Shown one piece after another: positions 38,020-47,920 of a DNA stretch of 64,000 bases; the stretch's first letter is position 1; each line of letters starts with the position of its first letter. The position numbers were made by a program, and so were the translations under genes. The DNA is from Sphingomonas sp. PP-CE-3A-406 (GTDB taxonomy: Bacteria > Pseudomonadota > Alphaproteobacteria > Sphingomonadales > Sphingomonadaceae), in the NCBI RefSeq assembly GCF_003688625.1, contig NZ_RCWY01000001.1:496001-560000 (forward strand), in the 5' to 3' direction. The notes beneath the pieces are model-generated. The model searched no databases and was not told the DNA's origin. It saw only the letters and a program-made list of their open reading frames with translations.

Positions 38020-38727
38020 ATGACGGCAACGATCGCGCTGGTCGACGACGACCGCAACATCCTGACCTCCGTGTCGATCGCGCTGCAGACCGAAGGCTTC
38101 GTCACGCGCGTCTATTCGGACGGCGAGACGGCGCTGAAGGCGCTGACCGACAACCCGCCCGATCTTGCGGTATTCGACATCAAGATGCCGCGGATGGACG
38201 GTCTCGAACTGCTTCGCCGGTTCCGCGAGAAGAGCCAGGTCCCGGTGATCTTCCTCACCAGCAAGGACGACGAGCTCGACGAAGCACTTGGCCTCGCGAT
38301 GGGCGCGGACGACTATATCGCCAAGCCGTTCTCGCAGCGGCTGTTGATCGCCCGTATCCGCGCGATCCTGCGCCGGACCGAGCTGACCCGGTCGCCGGGC
38401 ACCGAAACCGAGGCGGAAGCCGCCGGACCGCTTGCGCGCGGTCGGCTGAGCATGGATCCGGCGCGGCATCGCACGCTGTGGGGCGGCGAACCGGTGACGC
38501 TGACGGTCACCGAGTTCATGATCCTCGAAACGCTTGCGCAGCGTCCGGGCATCGTCAAGACGCGCAACCAGTTGATGGACGCGGCGTATCAGGACGACAT
38601 CTATGTCGACGATCGCACCATCGACAGCCACATCAAGCGACTGCGCCGCAAATTCCGGCAGGTCGATCCCGCCTTCGATGCGATCGAGACATTATATGGT
38701 GCCGGGTATCGATTTTCTGAGGAATGA
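38020..38727 (+). CDS. chvI: Response regulator ChvI
   Basis: This OmpR-type regulator is partnered with the ChvG kinase. The 235-residue product starts [19 protein letters not shown]. It has phospho-acceptor D53 in [11 protein letters not shown], then [27 protein letters not shown] and a winged-helix DNA-binding domain (residues 130-233). ChvGI systems respond to envelope or acid stress in rhizobia and also act on central metabolism. The ATG at 38020 is the family start; the frame is open upstream to 37948. It is the first gene of a unit running to ptsH. Confidence 0.92.
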   Translation: MTATIALVDDDRNILTSVSIALQTEGFVTRVYSDGETALKALTDNPPDLAVFDIKMPRMDGLELLRRFREKSQVPVIFLTSKDDELDEALGLAMGADDYIAKPFSQRLLIARIRAILRRTELTRSPGTETEAEAAGPLARGRLSMDPARHRTLWGGEPVTLTVTEFMILETLAQRPGIVKTRNQLMDAAYQDDIYVDDRTIDSHIKRLRRKFRQVDPAFDAIETLYGAGYRFSEE

Positions 38728-40279
38728 GCTCGGCGTCGATGGGCGCGATCTCACGCTGCGCTGGTCGGGGCAGATATCGCTCACGCGACGAATCCTGGCG
38801 GTCAACATCTTCGCGCTGCTGCTGCTGGCGGGCGGGTTCTTCTATCTCGATTCCTACCGCAGCCGGATCGTCGACAGCCGCGTCGCGCAGACCGCGCGTG
38901 AGGCGCGGCTGATCGGCGAGGCGATCTCGTCGGTCGATCCCACACAACGCAATCCGCTCGTGCTGAGACTGGCCGCCGACACCGGATCGCGCATCCGCCT
39001 GTTCGACGCTGGTGGCACGACGATCGTCGACAGCCGGGTGCTGGGGCTGCGGAATTTCGTGCTGCAGGACCCCGACAAGGAAGATCGCGACCAGGTCATC
39101 GCACGGTTCCTCGACGCGGCGATCGACGTCGTCGTGATGGCACCGCGACCGCCGCTCTACCGCGAGCGGAACGACGGACAGCGCTGGCCCGACGTCGCCG
39201 CCGCCGAGGCACGCCGCAAGGTTGCGACCACCGTCTGGCGCGCGCCCGACCGCACGCCGGTCATCACCGCGGCCGCGCCGCTTCGCACGGGCGGGGTGGT
39301 GATGACCACGGTCAATGCGCGCGACATCACGAAGACGGTGCGGATCGAGCGGTTCCGGCTCAGCATGGTGCTGCTGGTGGTCTCGATCGTCTCGATCCTG
39401 CTCTCGCTGTTCCTTGCGCGCACGATCGTCCGGCCGCTCCGTCGCCTCGCGCGCGCGGCGGTACGCGTCAGGCTCGGGCGTGCGCGCGAAGTGGTGGTCC
39501 CCCGCCTCCCCTCGCGCCGCGACGAACTCGGCATGCTCGCGCGCGCGCTCTCCGACATGAGTCTTGCGCTCAGGGCGCGGATCGACGCGACCGAAGCGTT
39601 TGCTGCGGACGTCACGCACGAGATGAAGAACCCGCTCGCCTCGCTGCGGTCCGCGGTCGAGGGATTGTCGCGCGTGAAGGACCCCGCGCTCCAGGCACAG
39701 TTGCTCGAAATCGTCCGCGACGACGTCCACCGACTCGACCGATTGCTCTCCGACATATCCGAAGCGTCGCGGCTCGATGCGCAGCTCAGTCGCGCCAAGT
39801 TCGAGCCGGTCGATATCGCGGCGATGATCGACGGGCTCGTCGCGCAGCGCGACGCGCGCGGCATCGAGCGCGGCATGCGCCTGGTATTCGACCGCAATCC
39901 CGACGCCCCCACCACGGTGCTGGGCGAAGGCGCACGGCTCGAACGCGTGTTCGAGAACCTGATCGACAACGCGCTCTCGTTCTCGCCCGACGATGGTCTG
40001 GTCGCGATCTCGGCGATCCCCGAGCGCGACGACCTCGTGATCCGCGTCGAGGACGAAGGCCCCGGCGTTCCCGAGGAGGCGCGCGACGCCGTGTTCAAGC
40101 GCTTCCACTCGGTCCGGCCCGACAGCGAGACGTTCGGCCAGCATTCCGGGCTGGGCTTGGCGATCGCACGGACGATCGTCGACGCGCATCAGGGATCGAT
40201 CAGCGTCGAATCGCGCGAAGACCGGCTTTGCGGTGCGCGGTTCGTCGTACGGCTACCGCTGGCCGATCCGTCGTTGTAA
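38696..40279 (+). CDS. chvG: Sensor histidine kinase ChvG
   Basis: This membrane kinase is about 527 residues from 38696 (GTG at 38699 is the alternative). It has a first membrane helix ([19 protein letters not shown]), a periplasmic sensor region of about 190 residues and a second helix ([20 protein letters not shown]). HAMP, an H-box with [16 protein letters not shown], an N-box ([12 protein letters not shown]) and G-boxes ([16 protein letters not shown]) follow. It overlaps chvI by 32 bases. The following gene is hprK, and this ChvGI-to-PTS arrangement is well known in alphaproteobacteria. Confidence 0.92.
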   Translation: MVPGIDFLRNELGVDGRDLTLRWSGQISLTRRILAVNIFALLLLAGGFFYLDSYRSRIVDSRVAQTAREARLIGEAISSVDPTQRNPLVLRLAADTGSRIRLFDAGGTTIVDSRVLGLRNFVLQDPDKEDRDQVIARFLDAAIDVVVMAPRPPLYRERNDGQRWPDVAAAEARRKVATTVWRAPDRTPVITAAAPLRTGGVVMTTVNARDITKTVRIERFRLSMVLLVVSIVSILLSLFLARTIVRPLRRLARAAVRVRLGRAREVVVPRLPSRRDELGMLARALSDMSLALRARIDATEAFAADVTHEMKNPLASLRSAVEGLSRVKDPALQAQLLEIVRDDVHRLDRLLSDISEASRLDAQLSRAKFEPVDIAAMIDGLVAQRDARGIERGMRLVFDRNPDAPTTVLGEGARLERVFENLIDNALSFSPDDGLVAISAIPERDDLVIRVEDEGPGVPEEARDAVFKRFHSVRPDSETFGQHSGLGLAIARTIVDAHQGSISVESREDRLCGARFVVRLPLADPSL

Positions 40280-40288
40280 GGACCGCAC

Positions 40289-40720
40289 GTGGCGATCCCC
40301 TCCTCCGACCGGCTCCACGCCACCTCGGTCGCGATCGACGGCGTGGCGGTGCTGATCGAGGGCGCGTCGGGATCGGGCAAGTCCGACCTCGCGTTGCGCC
40401 TGATCGACCGCGGCGCGACGCTCGTCAGCGACGACCAGACCTTGGTAGTGCGCGCGGGCAAACTGTTGCTCGCACGGGCGCCGGCGACGATCGCCGGTCG
40501 GATCGAAGTCCGCGGCATCGGGATCGTCGCCCTGCCGCATGTCGACGACGTTCCGGTGGGCCTGCTCGTCCGAGTCGATGGCGCGGTCGAGCGGATGCCC
40601 GAACGCCGGGCCCGGAAGATCGCCGGGATCGACGTCCGCCAGTTCGCGGTCGACCCGTTCCACGCCTCCGCCCCGATCAAGGTCGAACTCGCCCTACGCA
40701 ACCCGGAGCCTCTGACATGA
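40289..40720 (+). CDS. hprK: HPr kinase/phosphorylase, short alphaproteobacterial form
   Basis: HprK phosphorylates HPr on a serine. The 143-residue product has only the catalytic domain: Walker A GASGSGKSDLALRLID (residues 25-40), the RGATLVSDDQ strand and the family signature AGRIEVRGIGIV. The N-terminal half of firmicute HprK is absent, as usual in alphaproteobacteria. The start is GTG at 40289 with AAGGA upstream. The conserved substrate serine S49 is present in the HPr encoded at 42069. Confidence 0.9.
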   Translation: MAIPSSDRLHATSVAIDGVAVLIEGASGSGKSDLALRLIDRGATLVSDDQTLVVRAGKLLLARAPATIAGRIEVRGIGIVALPHVDDVPVGLLVRVDGAVERMPERRARKIAGIDVRQFAVDPFHASAPIKVELALRNPEPLT

Positions 40721-40730
40721 CCGTTTCGCT

Positions 40731-41648
40731 ATGAGCCGCGCGAGCAAGGATATCCTGCTAGTTACCGGCATGTCCGGCGCGGGTAAGACCACCGTCCTCA
40801 AGACGCTGGAAGACATCGGCTGGGAAGTCGTCGACAATCTCCCGCTGCTGCTGCTCGACAGGCTGCTCGACGCGCCGTTGCCCAAGGGGTCGACCGACGA
40901 TTCGCAGCCGCTGGCGATCGGGATCGGCGCGCGGACGCGCGATTTCGACCCCGAGCGGATTATCGGCCGAATCCGCGATCTTCGAGAGCGTCACGGGATG
41001 GAGGTCGGGATGCTGTTTCTCGACTGCGCCGGATCCGAGCTCGAGCGGCGGTATTCCGAGACCCGGCGGCGTCATCCGCTCGGACTCGACCGTCTTGCGC
41101 GGGAGGGGATCGGCCAGGAGCGTGAACTGCTTGCGCCGTTGCGCGACTGGGCGAACCGGTTGATCGACACCACGGACATGTCCGCGAACGAGCTCGCGCA
41201 GCAGATCCGGTCGAGCTTTGCGGGCGATCATCTCGGCGAACCGACGCTGGCGGTCCAGTCGTTCGGGTTCGCGCGCGGGCTGCCGAGCAACGCCGACCTC
41301 GTGTTCGACATGCGGTTCCTGCGCAATCCGCACTGGGACCCGATGTTGCGGCCCGGCACCGGGCTCGACGCCGACGTCTCCGCCTATATCGTTGCCGACC
41401 CTGCCTATGAGGATGCGGTCGGCCGGATCGAGGACCTGCTGATCCTGCTGCTCCCCCGCTACCGGGCGGAGGGGAAGTCGTACGTGACGGTCGCGATCGG
41501 GTGTACCGGAGGGAGACACCGCTCCGTCCATGTCGCCGAACGCGTGGCGCGGCGGTTGCGCGAGGAAGGTTTTTCGCCCACTGTGCGTCACCGCGACCTG
41601 GGGGCCGCACCGCAGGATGCGCTTGAGGGATCGTCGGTCGTCACATGA
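40731..41648 (+). CDS. rapZ: RapZ-family nucleotide-binding protein
   Basis: This 305-residue P-loop protein has Walker A GMSGAGKT (13-20), then the family stretch GWEVVDNLPLLLL and a C-terminal VAIGCTGGRHRSVHVAE. In Escherichia coli RapZ governs the glmS small-RNA pathway and senses glucosamine-6-phosphate. In alphaproteobacteria the homolog is conserved next to hprK and PTS genes, with a less certain job. It starts 10 bases after hprK and is part of the same operon. Confidence 0.93.
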   Translation: MSRASKDILLVTGMSGAGKTTVLKTLEDIGWEVVDNLPLLLLDRLLDAPLPKGSTDDSQPLAIGIGARTRDFDPERIIGRIRDLRERHGMEVGMLFLDCAGSELERRYSETRRRHPLGLDRLAREGIGQERELLAPLRDWANRLIDTTDMSANELAQQIRSSFAGDHLGEPTLAVQSFGFARGLPSNADLVFDMRFLRNPHWDPMLRPGTGLDADVSAYIVADPAYEDAVGRIEDLLILLLPRYRAEGKSYVTVAIGCTGGRHRSVHVAERVARRLREEGFSPTVRHRDLGAAPQDALEGSSVVT

Positions 41649-41664
41649 GTATGAATAGCCCGCT

Positions 41665-42072
41665 ATGATCGGCCTTGTTCTCGTTACGCACGGTCGTCTG
41701 GCCGAAGAATTCGTTCGCGCGATGATCCATGTCGTCGGTCCGCAGGAGCGCGTCGCGACGATCGCGATCGGCCCCGACGACGACATGGAAAGCCGCCGCG
41801 CCGACATCGCTGCGGCGATCCATGAGGTCGATACCGGGCGCGGCGTGATCGTGCTGACCGACCTGTTCGGCGGCACCCCGTCCAATCTCGCTATCTCGCT
41901 GATGGAGCGCGGCCGGATCGAAGTGATCGCCGGAATGAACCTGCCGATGCTGATCCGGCTCGGTTCGGCGCGCAAATCGATGACCGTCGTCGCGGCGGTT
42001 GCCGCGGCGCGCGAGGCAGGACGCAAGTACATCTCGGTGGCATCCGAGGTTCTCGGCGAGGCCGCTGCGTGA
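41665..42072 (+). CDS. PTS EIIA component, mannose type
   Basis: This 135-residue EIIA-Man-like protein has the phosphorylated H9 in VLVTHGRLAEEF and the family turn VLTDLFGGTPSNLA. No EIIB, EIIC or EIID sugar-transport partners are nearby, so it is probably a regulatory phosphoacceptor in the relay with HPr. Its stop overlaps the ptsH start as GTGA. It continues the chvI-chvG-hprK-rapZ unit. Confidence 0.92.
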   Translation: MIGLVLVTHGRLAEEFVRAMIHVVGPQERVATIAIGPDDDMESRRADIAAAIHEVDTGRGVIVLTDLFGGTPSNLAISLMERGRIEVIAGMNLPMLIRLGSARKSMTVVAAVAAAREAGRKYISVASEVLGEAAA

Positions 42073-42344
42073 GCGAGGTGTCGCGCACCGTCCAGATCAC
42101 CAACCGGCGCGGGCTCCACGCACGGGCCAGCGCCAAGTTCGTCACGCTTGCCTCGTCGCATGCCGTCGAGGTGCGCGTGACCAAGGACGGCTCGGACCAT
42201 GTCACCGGCACCTCGATCATGGGGCTTATGATGCTCGGCGCGGCGATGGGCGACGCTATCACGATCAGCGCGACCGGCGATGGCGCGGAGCATACGGTCG
42301 CCGCACTCGCCGAACTGGTCGAGGCGAAGTTCGGCGAGGATTGA
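42069..42344 (+). CDS. ptsH: Phosphocarrier protein HPr
   Basis: HPr carries phosphate between enzyme I and EIIA. The 91-residue product has active-site H17 in NRRGLHARASAKFV and the regulatory serine S49 in GTSIMGLMML, the target of HprK. The start is GTG at 42069. Enzyme I (ptsP or ptsI) is expected immediately downstream in many relatives, but here a palindrome and a SpoU methyltransferase follow instead. Confidence 0.94.
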   Translation: MSEVSRTVQITNRRGLHARASAKFVTLASSHAVEVRVTKDGSDHVTGTSIMGLMMLGAAMGDAITISATGDGAEHTVAALAELVEAKFGED

Positions 42345-42351
42345 CGTCTTT

Positions 42352-42446
42352 CTCCCCTCCCGCTTGCGGGAGGGGTCGGGGGAGGGCATGAGCGACGGCG
42401 TGTTTACAAACCCCTCCCCCAACCCCTCCCGCAAGCGGAAGGGGAG
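42352..42446. repeat. C/T-rich palindromic element, family D, copy 1
   Basis: CCCTCCCGCTTGCGGGAGGG near 42355-42374 forms a 9-bp stem hairpin with a TT loop. The right end CCCTCCCGCAAGCGGAAGGGG (42424-42444) is its imperfect inverse. A CCTCCCCC/GGGGGAGG pair lies inside. It lies between ptsH and the SpoU gene, five bases before the latter's ATG, so it would form part of that gene's leader. Confidence 0.8.
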
Positions 42447-42450
42447 CTAG

Positions 42451-43266
42451 ATGCCCCGCGAGATAACCGCCTTTTCGAACCCGCTGATCAAGTATGTCCG
42501 CGACCTGCGCGACAAACGGCATCGGCGCGCTGCCAGGCAATTCCTTGCCGAGGGCCTACGCATTCTGACCGAGGCGCGTGAGACCGGCCGCCTGCCCCGC
42601 ACATTGTTCTACGCCGCGGCCAGCGCCAACCACCCGCTGGTTCACGCATTGTCGATGGACGTCGAGGATGCCGGCGGCGACTCGGTTCAGACCACGCCCG
42701 ACATTCTCTCAAAGCTGTCCGGCAAGGACAACCCGCAGGCGGTCGTCGGCGTGTTCGACGAGTTCGACGCGACGCTCGACGACCTCGACCGCACCACGTC
42801 CGGCATCTGGCTGGTCGCCGAGCGGCTGCGAGATCCGGGCAATCTCGGGACGATCCTGCGCACCGGCGATGCGGTCGGCGCGGGCGGGCTGATCCTGATC
42901 GGCGAGTCGGTCGACCCCTTCTCGGTCGAGGCGGTCCGCGCGAGCATGGGCGCGCTGTTCACGATCCCCGTGGTCAAGACCGAATGGGAACCGTTCCACA
43001 CCTGGCTGCGCACCGGTCCGGGTCAACTTGTCGGCCTCAGCCTCGATACCGACACGGATTATCGGTCCGCGAAATATACCGGTCCGACCTTCCTGCTTAC
43101 CGGTAACGAAGCGCAGGGCATGCCGCCCGAGATGGCCGAGGCCTGCGACGTACTCGTGAAGATCCCGATGCTCGGCAAGGCGGACAGCCTCAACGCGGCG
43201 GTCGCGACCGCGGTGATGGCGTATGAAGTGCTCGCCCGGCAGGAAAAATCCGCCGCTTCCGCCTGA
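42451..43266 (+). CDS. SpoU/TrmH-family RNA methyltransferase
   Basis: This 271-residue 2'-O-methyltransferase has an N-terminal substrate-binding domain (FLAEGLRILTEARETG) and the SPOUT knot motifs LRDPGNLGTILRTGDAVGA, LLTGNEAQGMP and LGKADSLNAAVATAVMAYE. It probably modifies rRNA or tRNA; the exact nucleotide cannot be assigned. A family D palindrome ends five bases before its ATG and may fold over the ribosome-binding site. It could also be called RlmB-like. Confidence 0.9.
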   Translation: MPREITAFSNPLIKYVRDLRDKRHRRAARQFLAEGLRILTEARETGRLPRTLFYAAASANHPLVHALSMDVEDAGGDSVQTTPDILSKLSGKDNPQAVVGVFDEFDATLDDLDRTTSGIWLVAERLRDPGNLGTILRTGDAVGAGGLILIGESVDPFSVEAVRASMGALFTIPVVKTEWEPFHTWLRTGPGQLVGLSLDTDTDYRSAKYTGPTFLLTGNEAQGMPPEMAEACDVLVKIPMLGKADSLNAAVATAVMAYEVLARQEKSAASA

Positions 43267-43365
43267 ACCGACGAAATAGGCCCGATTGGCAATGCTTAGC
43301 GAGTCCGGTTCAGCTATGGGTGGGGTGCGTCGTGCGAAAGCATCGACGAGATACGGGTAGACAGG

Positions 43366-44856
43366 ATGAGTATGGCGCGCGGTTTGGATGATGGACGAGT
43401 GAAGAGCGGCATGGTCCGGCTGGCGCTGACGGCGGCACCGCTGCTGCTGGCGACGCCCGTGTTCGCGCAGGTGACGCCGCCGCCGATCGTCCCCTCGGTG
43501 CCGGCGGTCGTCCCGACGCTCGCGCCGCCGGTGATCACCGTGCCGACGCTGAGCGACAAGCAGGCGACGCAACTCGACAAGCTGCTAAACGGCGATATCG
43601 TCGCGCAGGGACTGAAGTCCGCCGCTACCGCGACGACGATCGCGCCGAGCAAGGACGAGCTGGTGCGCGCCGCGCTCGATCATGCGCGCGCGGTTCATGC
43701 CGGTCGCCTCAGCGAGGCCGATTTCCAGAAGGATTGGGGCTTGCGTCCGCCTGCCTATGATCCGACGCCGGCGTTCGCCGACGCGGTGCGGCAGGACCGG
43801 ATCGCGGCGTGGTTCGCCTCGCTGCCGCCGCCCTATGCTGGCTATGACGGCCTGCGAAAGGGACTTCAGAATTATCGGTCGATCGCCTCGGCGGGGGGCT
43901 GGCAGACGCTGGCGTCGGGTCCCGACTTCACGATTGGCGCGACCGGTCCGCGCGTGCTCGCGCTGCGCAAGCGCCTGGCGGTTGAGGACAAGGACGTCGA
44001 TGCCAACGGCGACAAGTTCGACGCGCCCCTGCTCGAAGCGGTTCGTCGCGCGCAGCGTCGCTACGGCCTGAACCCGAGCGGGATCGTCTCGACCCAGACG
44101 CTCGCCGCGCTGAACGTGTCGGCGGGCGATCGCGTCCATCAGATCATGGCGAACATGGAGCGCTGGCGCTGGCTGCCGCAGAACCTGCCGCGCGATCGGA
44201 TCCAGGTGAACATCGCCGCTGCCGTACTGACCGTGTTCGACGGCGACGTCCCTGTGCAGTCGATGCGCGCGGTGACCGGTCGGCCGGGCGACGAGACGCC
44301 GATGCTGTCGTCGACGATCCACAGCATCGTCATCAATCCGCCCTGGAACGTGCCGACCTCGATCGCGACCAAGGAATTGTGGCCTAAGGAACGCGCCAAC
44401 CCCGGATACTTCAAACGCAACGGCTTCAAGGTGATCGGCGGGACGCGGTTGCAGCAGCAGGCCGGCGACCAGAGCGCGCTTGGCCGCTTCAAGTTCGACT
44501 TCCCCAACGACTATTCGGTCTATCTCCATGATACGCCGAGCCGCGCCAAGTTCGCGAGCTTCAGTCGGCTTTCGAGCCATGGCTGCGTACGCCTTGAAAA
44601 GCCTGCCGAACTTGCCGACCTGTTGCTGAAAGGCGACCCGACCTGGACGCCCGAGATGGTCGACGCCACGGTCGCGAAGGGCGATACGGTCCGCGCGCCG
44701 CTGATCAAGCCGGTCTCGGTCTATTTGCTCTACTGGACCGCGTTCGCCAGCGGCAACGGCCAAATGAACTTCCGCGCCGATCCCTATGACTGGGACGGCA
44801 TCCTCGCTTCCAAGATCGAGGCGCGCACCGCACGCCAGACGATCGCCGCTCGCTGA
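43366..44856 (+). CDS. L,D-transpeptidase, YcbB type, periplasmic
   Basis: This 496-residue exported enzyme makes 3-3 crosslinks in peptidoglycan. A signal peptide ending PVFAQ is followed by a Pro/Val-rich linker and a scaffold domain. A PG-binding domain (about residues 185-250, GPRVLALRKRLA) precedes the YkuD catalytic domain with SSHGCVRLEKP, the cysteine nucleophile motif. The size and the long insert match YcbB/LdtD. A lipoprotein gene follows 10 bases later. Confidence 0.92.
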   Translation: MSMARGLDDGRVKSGMVRLALTAAPLLLATPVFAQVTPPPIVPSVPAVVPTLAPPVITVPTLSDKQATQLDKLLNGDIVAQGLKSAATATTIAPSKDELVRAALDHARAVHAGRLSEADFQKDWGLRPPAYDPTPAFADAVRQDRIAAWFASLPPPYAGYDGLRKGLQNYRSIASAGGWQTLASGPDFTIGATGPRVLALRKRLAVEDKDVDANGDKFDAPLLEAVRRAQRRYGLNPSGIVSTQTLAALNVSAGDRVHQIMANMERWRWLPQNLPRDRIQVNIAAAVLTVFDGDVPVQSMRAVTGRPGDETPMLSSTIHSIVINPPWNVPTSIATKELWPKERANPGYFKRNGFKVIGGTRLQQQAGDQSALGRFKFDFPNDYSVYLHDTPSRAKFASFSRLSSHGCVRLEKPAELADLLLKGDPTWTPEMVDATVAKGDTVRAPLIKPVSVYLLYWTAFASGNGQMNFRADPYDWDGILASKIEARTARQTIAAR

Positions 44857-44866
44857 GAGACACGCC

Positions 44867-45199
44867 ATGACGATATCCCGCACCCGTACCGCCATCGCCG
44901 GTGGCCTCCTCGCCGCGATGGCGCTGGCCAGCTGCTCGCGCTCCGAGCCAGAGCAGCCGCCGACGGATACCAACATGGTCGAGGATACCGGCGTGAGCGA
45001 GACCGAGGCGGCCCCCGCCCCGGTCGAGGCGGCACCGGTCGAGACTCCACCGCCTGCCCCGGCCATGGTCGAGCCGCCACGCGAGAAGCCGATCACGCCC
45101 GATGAGCAGATGCAGGACGACGCCGATGCCACCGGGATGACCGCCCGCGTCAACCGCGACGATGCACCCGCGGCGAACGAAGCCGAACCGCAGCAGTAG
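44867..45199 (+). CDS. Small Pro/Glu-rich lipoprotein
   Basis: I do not recognise the family. The 110-residue product has a lipobox MALASC (cysteine near residue 23) and a low-complexity mature part rich in Glu, Ala and Pro (TEAAPAPVEAAPVETPPPAP). The second position after the Cys is Ser, which favours outer-membrane sorting by the usual enterobacterial rule. It follows the L,D-transpeptidase by 10 bases and may act in the cell envelope with it; that is inference only. Confidence 0.7.
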   Translation: MTISRTRTAIAGGLLAAMALASCSRSEPEQPPTDTNMVEDTGVSETEAAPAPVEAAPVETPPPAPAMVEPPREKPITPDEQMQDDADATGMTARVNRDDAPAANEAEPQQ

Positions 45200-45206
45200 T
45201 TCGTTC

Positions 45207-45268
45207 TCCTGCGGACGCAGGAGCCCAGGATAACGGGCGTTGACGCCTGTGATCCTGGCTCCTGCGTA
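45207..45268. repeat. Inverted repeat between convergent lipoprotein and cysQ genes
   Basis: CGCAGGAGCCCAGGAT and ATCCTGGCTCCTGCG form a stem of about 15 bp with one bulge. An outer CTCCTGCG/CGCAGGAG pair allows an alternative fold. It lies in the 76-bp gap between the two stops and could work as a bidirectional transcription barrier. It is not the same sequence family as the other elements. Confidence 0.7.
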
Positions 45269-45275
45269 AGCAAGG

Positions 45276-46010
45276 TCAGGCTGCCATCGCCGCCATCACC
45301 CGGTCGCGCAGCGCGACGGGGCAGATCAGCAGGTCGGGCATGTAGACATCCCGACAATTATACACGAGTGGCGAACCGTCGATCCGGCTGCAATGCAGGC
45401 CGAACGCCGCCGCCACCGCGACCGGCGCGGCGGAATCCCACTCATACTGGCCGCCCGAATGGAGGTAGATGTCCGCCTCGCCGCGGACTACCGCCATCGC
45501 TTTTGCGCCTGCCGAGCCCATCGGGATCAACGTCGCACCTAGCACCTCGGCGACCTTCACCGCCTCGGGCGCGGGCCGTGTCCGACTAACGACCATCCGC
45601 AGCGGATCGCCCGGTGACGGCACCGGCGCAGGCTGGTCGGAGCGCAGCACCACGCCTAGTCCCGGCAATGCGACAGCACCAACGGTCGCGACCCCGTTGA
45701 TCGCGAGTGCGACATGCACCGCCCAGTCGTCGCGCGCCTCACCATATTCGCGCGTGCCGTCGACCGGATCGACGATCCACACGCGCGACATCGCGGTCCG
45801 CGTGCCGTCGCAGCGACGTTCCTCCGACAAAAGGCCGTCGTCAGGCCGCGCGTCCTGCAGCGCATGGACAAGGAAGGCGTTGGCCGTCTCGTCCCCGGCC
45901 TTGCCGAGCGCACCCGGCGAAAACACGCCCGACCGCCGCACTTCAAGCAGCAAGCGCCCTGCCGTCTCCGCCAGATGTGCGGCGAGTTCGCCGTCGGTCA
46001 TCGCGCTCAT
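45276..46010 (-). CDS. cysQ: 3'(2'),5'-bisphosphate nucleotidase CysQ
   Basis: CysQ hydrolyses PAP, the by-product of PAPS use. The 244-residue product belongs to the inositol monophosphatase superfamily, with SEE metal ligands ([10 protein letters not shown]) and the signature [14 protein letters not shown] second signature of the family appears near [12 protein letters not shown]. Its ATG overlaps the cysNC stop (ATGA), so it belongs to the sulfate operon. Confidence 0.93.
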   Translation of the reverse strand: MSAMTDGELAAHLAETAGRLLLEVRRSGVFSPGALGKAGDETANAFLVHALQDARPDDGLLSEERRCDGTRTAMSRVWIVDPVDGTREYGEARDDWAVHVALAINGVATVGAVALPGLGVVLRSDQPAPVPSPGDPLRMVVSRTRPAPEAVKVAEVLGATLIPMGSAGAKAMAVVRGEADIYLHSGGQYEWDSAAPVAVAAAFGLHCSRIDGSPLVYNCRDVYMPDLLICPVALRDRVMAAMAA

Positions 46011-47920
46011 GGGATCAGCATCGCGACGATCGCGTCGGCCGCCTCGTCGGGGGTCATCTCCGTCGTATCGATCCGGATCTCCGGGTTGGCCGGCGCTTCA
46101 TAGGGCGAGTCGATTCCGGTGAAGTTGGCGAGCTTGCCCGCGCGCGCCTTCGCATACAGCCCCTTCACGTCGCGGCGCTCGGCGTCCGCAAGCGGCGTGT
46201 CGATATGCACCTCGATGAACTCGCCCGGCGCGATCATCTGCCGCACCATCTCGCGCTCGGCGCGGAACGGCGAGATGAACGCGGTGATCACGATCAGCCC
46301 GGCATCGGTCATCAGCTTGGCGACCTCGCCGACGCGCCGGATATTCTCCACGCGGTCCGCATCGGTAAAGCCGAGATCGCGGTTCAGCCCGTGGCGGACA
46401 TTGTCGCCGTCCAACAGGAAGGTGTGGCGGTTCATCCTCGCGAGCTTCATCTCGACCAGATTGGCGATCGTGGACTTGCCCGCGCCCGACAGCCCGGTGA
46501 ACCACAACACCGCGGCCTTCTGGTTCTTCAGGCTAGCGTGCGCCTCGCGGCCGATGTCGGTCGCCTGCCAGTGCACGTTCTGCGCGCGCCGCAGCGAGAA
46601 GTGCAGCATGCCCGCCGCGACCGTTGCGTTGGTGATCTTGTCGACCAGGATGAATCCGCCGAGCTGGCGATTGTCCGCATAGGGTTCGAACACCAGCGGC
46701 CGGTCGGTCGACAGGTTCGCGACACCAATCGCGTTCAGCTCCAGCGTCTTGGCAGCAAGCCGTTCCATCGTATTGACGTTGATCGCGTATTTAGGCTGCT
46801 GGATGGTCGCCGTCACAGTCTGCGTCGCGAGCTTTAGCCAATAGGAGCGGCCCGGCAGCATCGCCTCGTCCGCCATCCACACGACCGTCGCCTCGAACTG
46901 ATCGGATGCCTCGGGCGGCGAGTCCGCCGCAACGATCACGTCGCCGCGTGAACAATCGATCTCGTCTGCCAAGGTCAGCGTCACCGACTGCCCGGCGACC
47001 GCACGCGGCAAGTCCCCGCCGAACGCGACTACGCGAGCGATCGTCGAGGTCCGCCCGCTCGGCAGCACGCGTACGGCATCACCCGGCGCGATCGATCCGC
47101 TGACGACCAGCCCCGAGAACCCGCGGAAATCGAGGTTGGGCCGATTGACCCACTGCACCGGCATCCGGAACGCGCCCGCCTGATCCTCGCTGACGTCGAG
47201 CGTCACCGTGTCGAGATGGTCGATCAGCGTCGGCCCGTCATACCAAGGCGTGTTCGCGCTCGGGGCCGTGATGTTGTCGCCCTTGAAGCCCGAAATCGGC
47301 ATCGGCGTGAAGCCGGCGATCCCGATCGAGCCCGCAAACGCCGCATAGTCCGCAACGATCCGATCGTAGGTCGCCTGGTCGTAGCCGACGAGGTCCATCT
47401 TGTTGACCGCGAGCACGAGGTGGCGGATGCCGATCAGATGCGCGAGATAGCTGTGGCGCTTGGTCTGCGTGAGGATACCCTTGCGCGCATCGACCAGGAT
47501 CACCGCGAGATCGGCGGTCGACGCGCCGGTGATCATGTTGCGCGTGTATTGTTCATGCCCCGGCGTATCGGCGACGATGAACTTGCGCTTCTCTGTCGAG
47601 AAATAGCGATAGGCGACGTCGATCGTGATGCCCTGCTCGCGCTCGGCAGCGAGGCCGTCGACCAGCAACGCGAAGTCGATCTCTTGGCCTTGCGTGCCAA
47701 CCTTCTTCGAGTCGCTCTCCAACGCCGCGAGCTGATCCTCAAAGATCATCTTAGAATCGTACAGCAAGCGCCCGATAAGCGTCGACTTTCCGTCGTCCAC
47801 CGACCCGCAGGTGATGAACCGGAGCAGGCTCTTGTGCTGGTGCTGGAGGAGATAGGCGTCGATGTCCTCGGCGATAATATCCTGCACCTGATAGGCGGAC
47901 TCCTGCGTGCGCGTAGCCAT
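46007..47920 (-). CDS. cysNC: Bifunctional sulfate adenylyltransferase subunit 1 / APS kinase
   Basis: This fused protein combines the GTPase subunit of ATP sulfurylase (CysN) with APS kinase (CysC). The 637-residue product has N-terminal GTPase motifs [24 protein letters not shown] and NKMDLVGY, then EF-Tu-like barrels. A C-terminal kinase follows from about residue 455, with Walker [16 protein letters not shown]. The start at 47920 overlaps the cysD stop. It makes PAPS, probably for reductive assimilation or sulfation. Confidence 0.95.
   Translation of the reverse strand: MATRTQESAYQVQDIIAEDIDAYLLQHQHKSLLRFITCGSVDDGKSTLIGRLLYDSKMIFEDQLAALESDSKKVGTQGQEIDFALLVDGLAAEREQGITIDVAYRYFSTEKRKFIVADTPGHEQYTRNMITGASTADLAVILVDARKGILTQTKRHSYLAHLIGIRHLVLAVNKMDLVGYDQATYDRIVADYAAFAGSIGIAGFTPMPISGFKGDNITAPSANTPWYDGPTLIDHLDTVTLDVSEDQAGAFRMPVQWVNRPNLDFRGFSGLVVSGSIAPGDAVRVLPSGRTSTIARVVAFGGDLPRAVAGQSVTLTLADEIDCSRGDVIVAADSPPEASDQFEATVVWMADEAMLPGRSYWLKLATQTVTATIQQPKYAINVNTMERLAAKTLELNAIGVANLSTDRPLVFEPYADNRQLGGFILVDKITNATVAAGMLHFSLRRAQNVHWQATDIGREAHASLKNQKAAVLWFTGLSGAGKSTIANLVEMKLARMNRHTFLLDGDNVRHGLNRDLGFTDADRVENIRRVGEVAKLMTDAGLIVITAFISPFRAEREMVRQMIAPGEFIEVHIDTPLADAERRDVKGLYAKARAGKLANFTGIDSPYEAPANPEIRIDTTEMTPDEAADAIVAMLIP

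Noticed and set aside
38633..40189. Long minus-strand open frame antisense to chvG
   Set aside because: Arg/Asp-rich shadow; ChvG has all histidine kinase boxes in the correct order.
40289..40720. hprK as a truncated pseudogene
   Set aside because: Short HprK lacking the N-terminal domain is normal in alphaproteobacteria, and the P-loop and family signature are intact.
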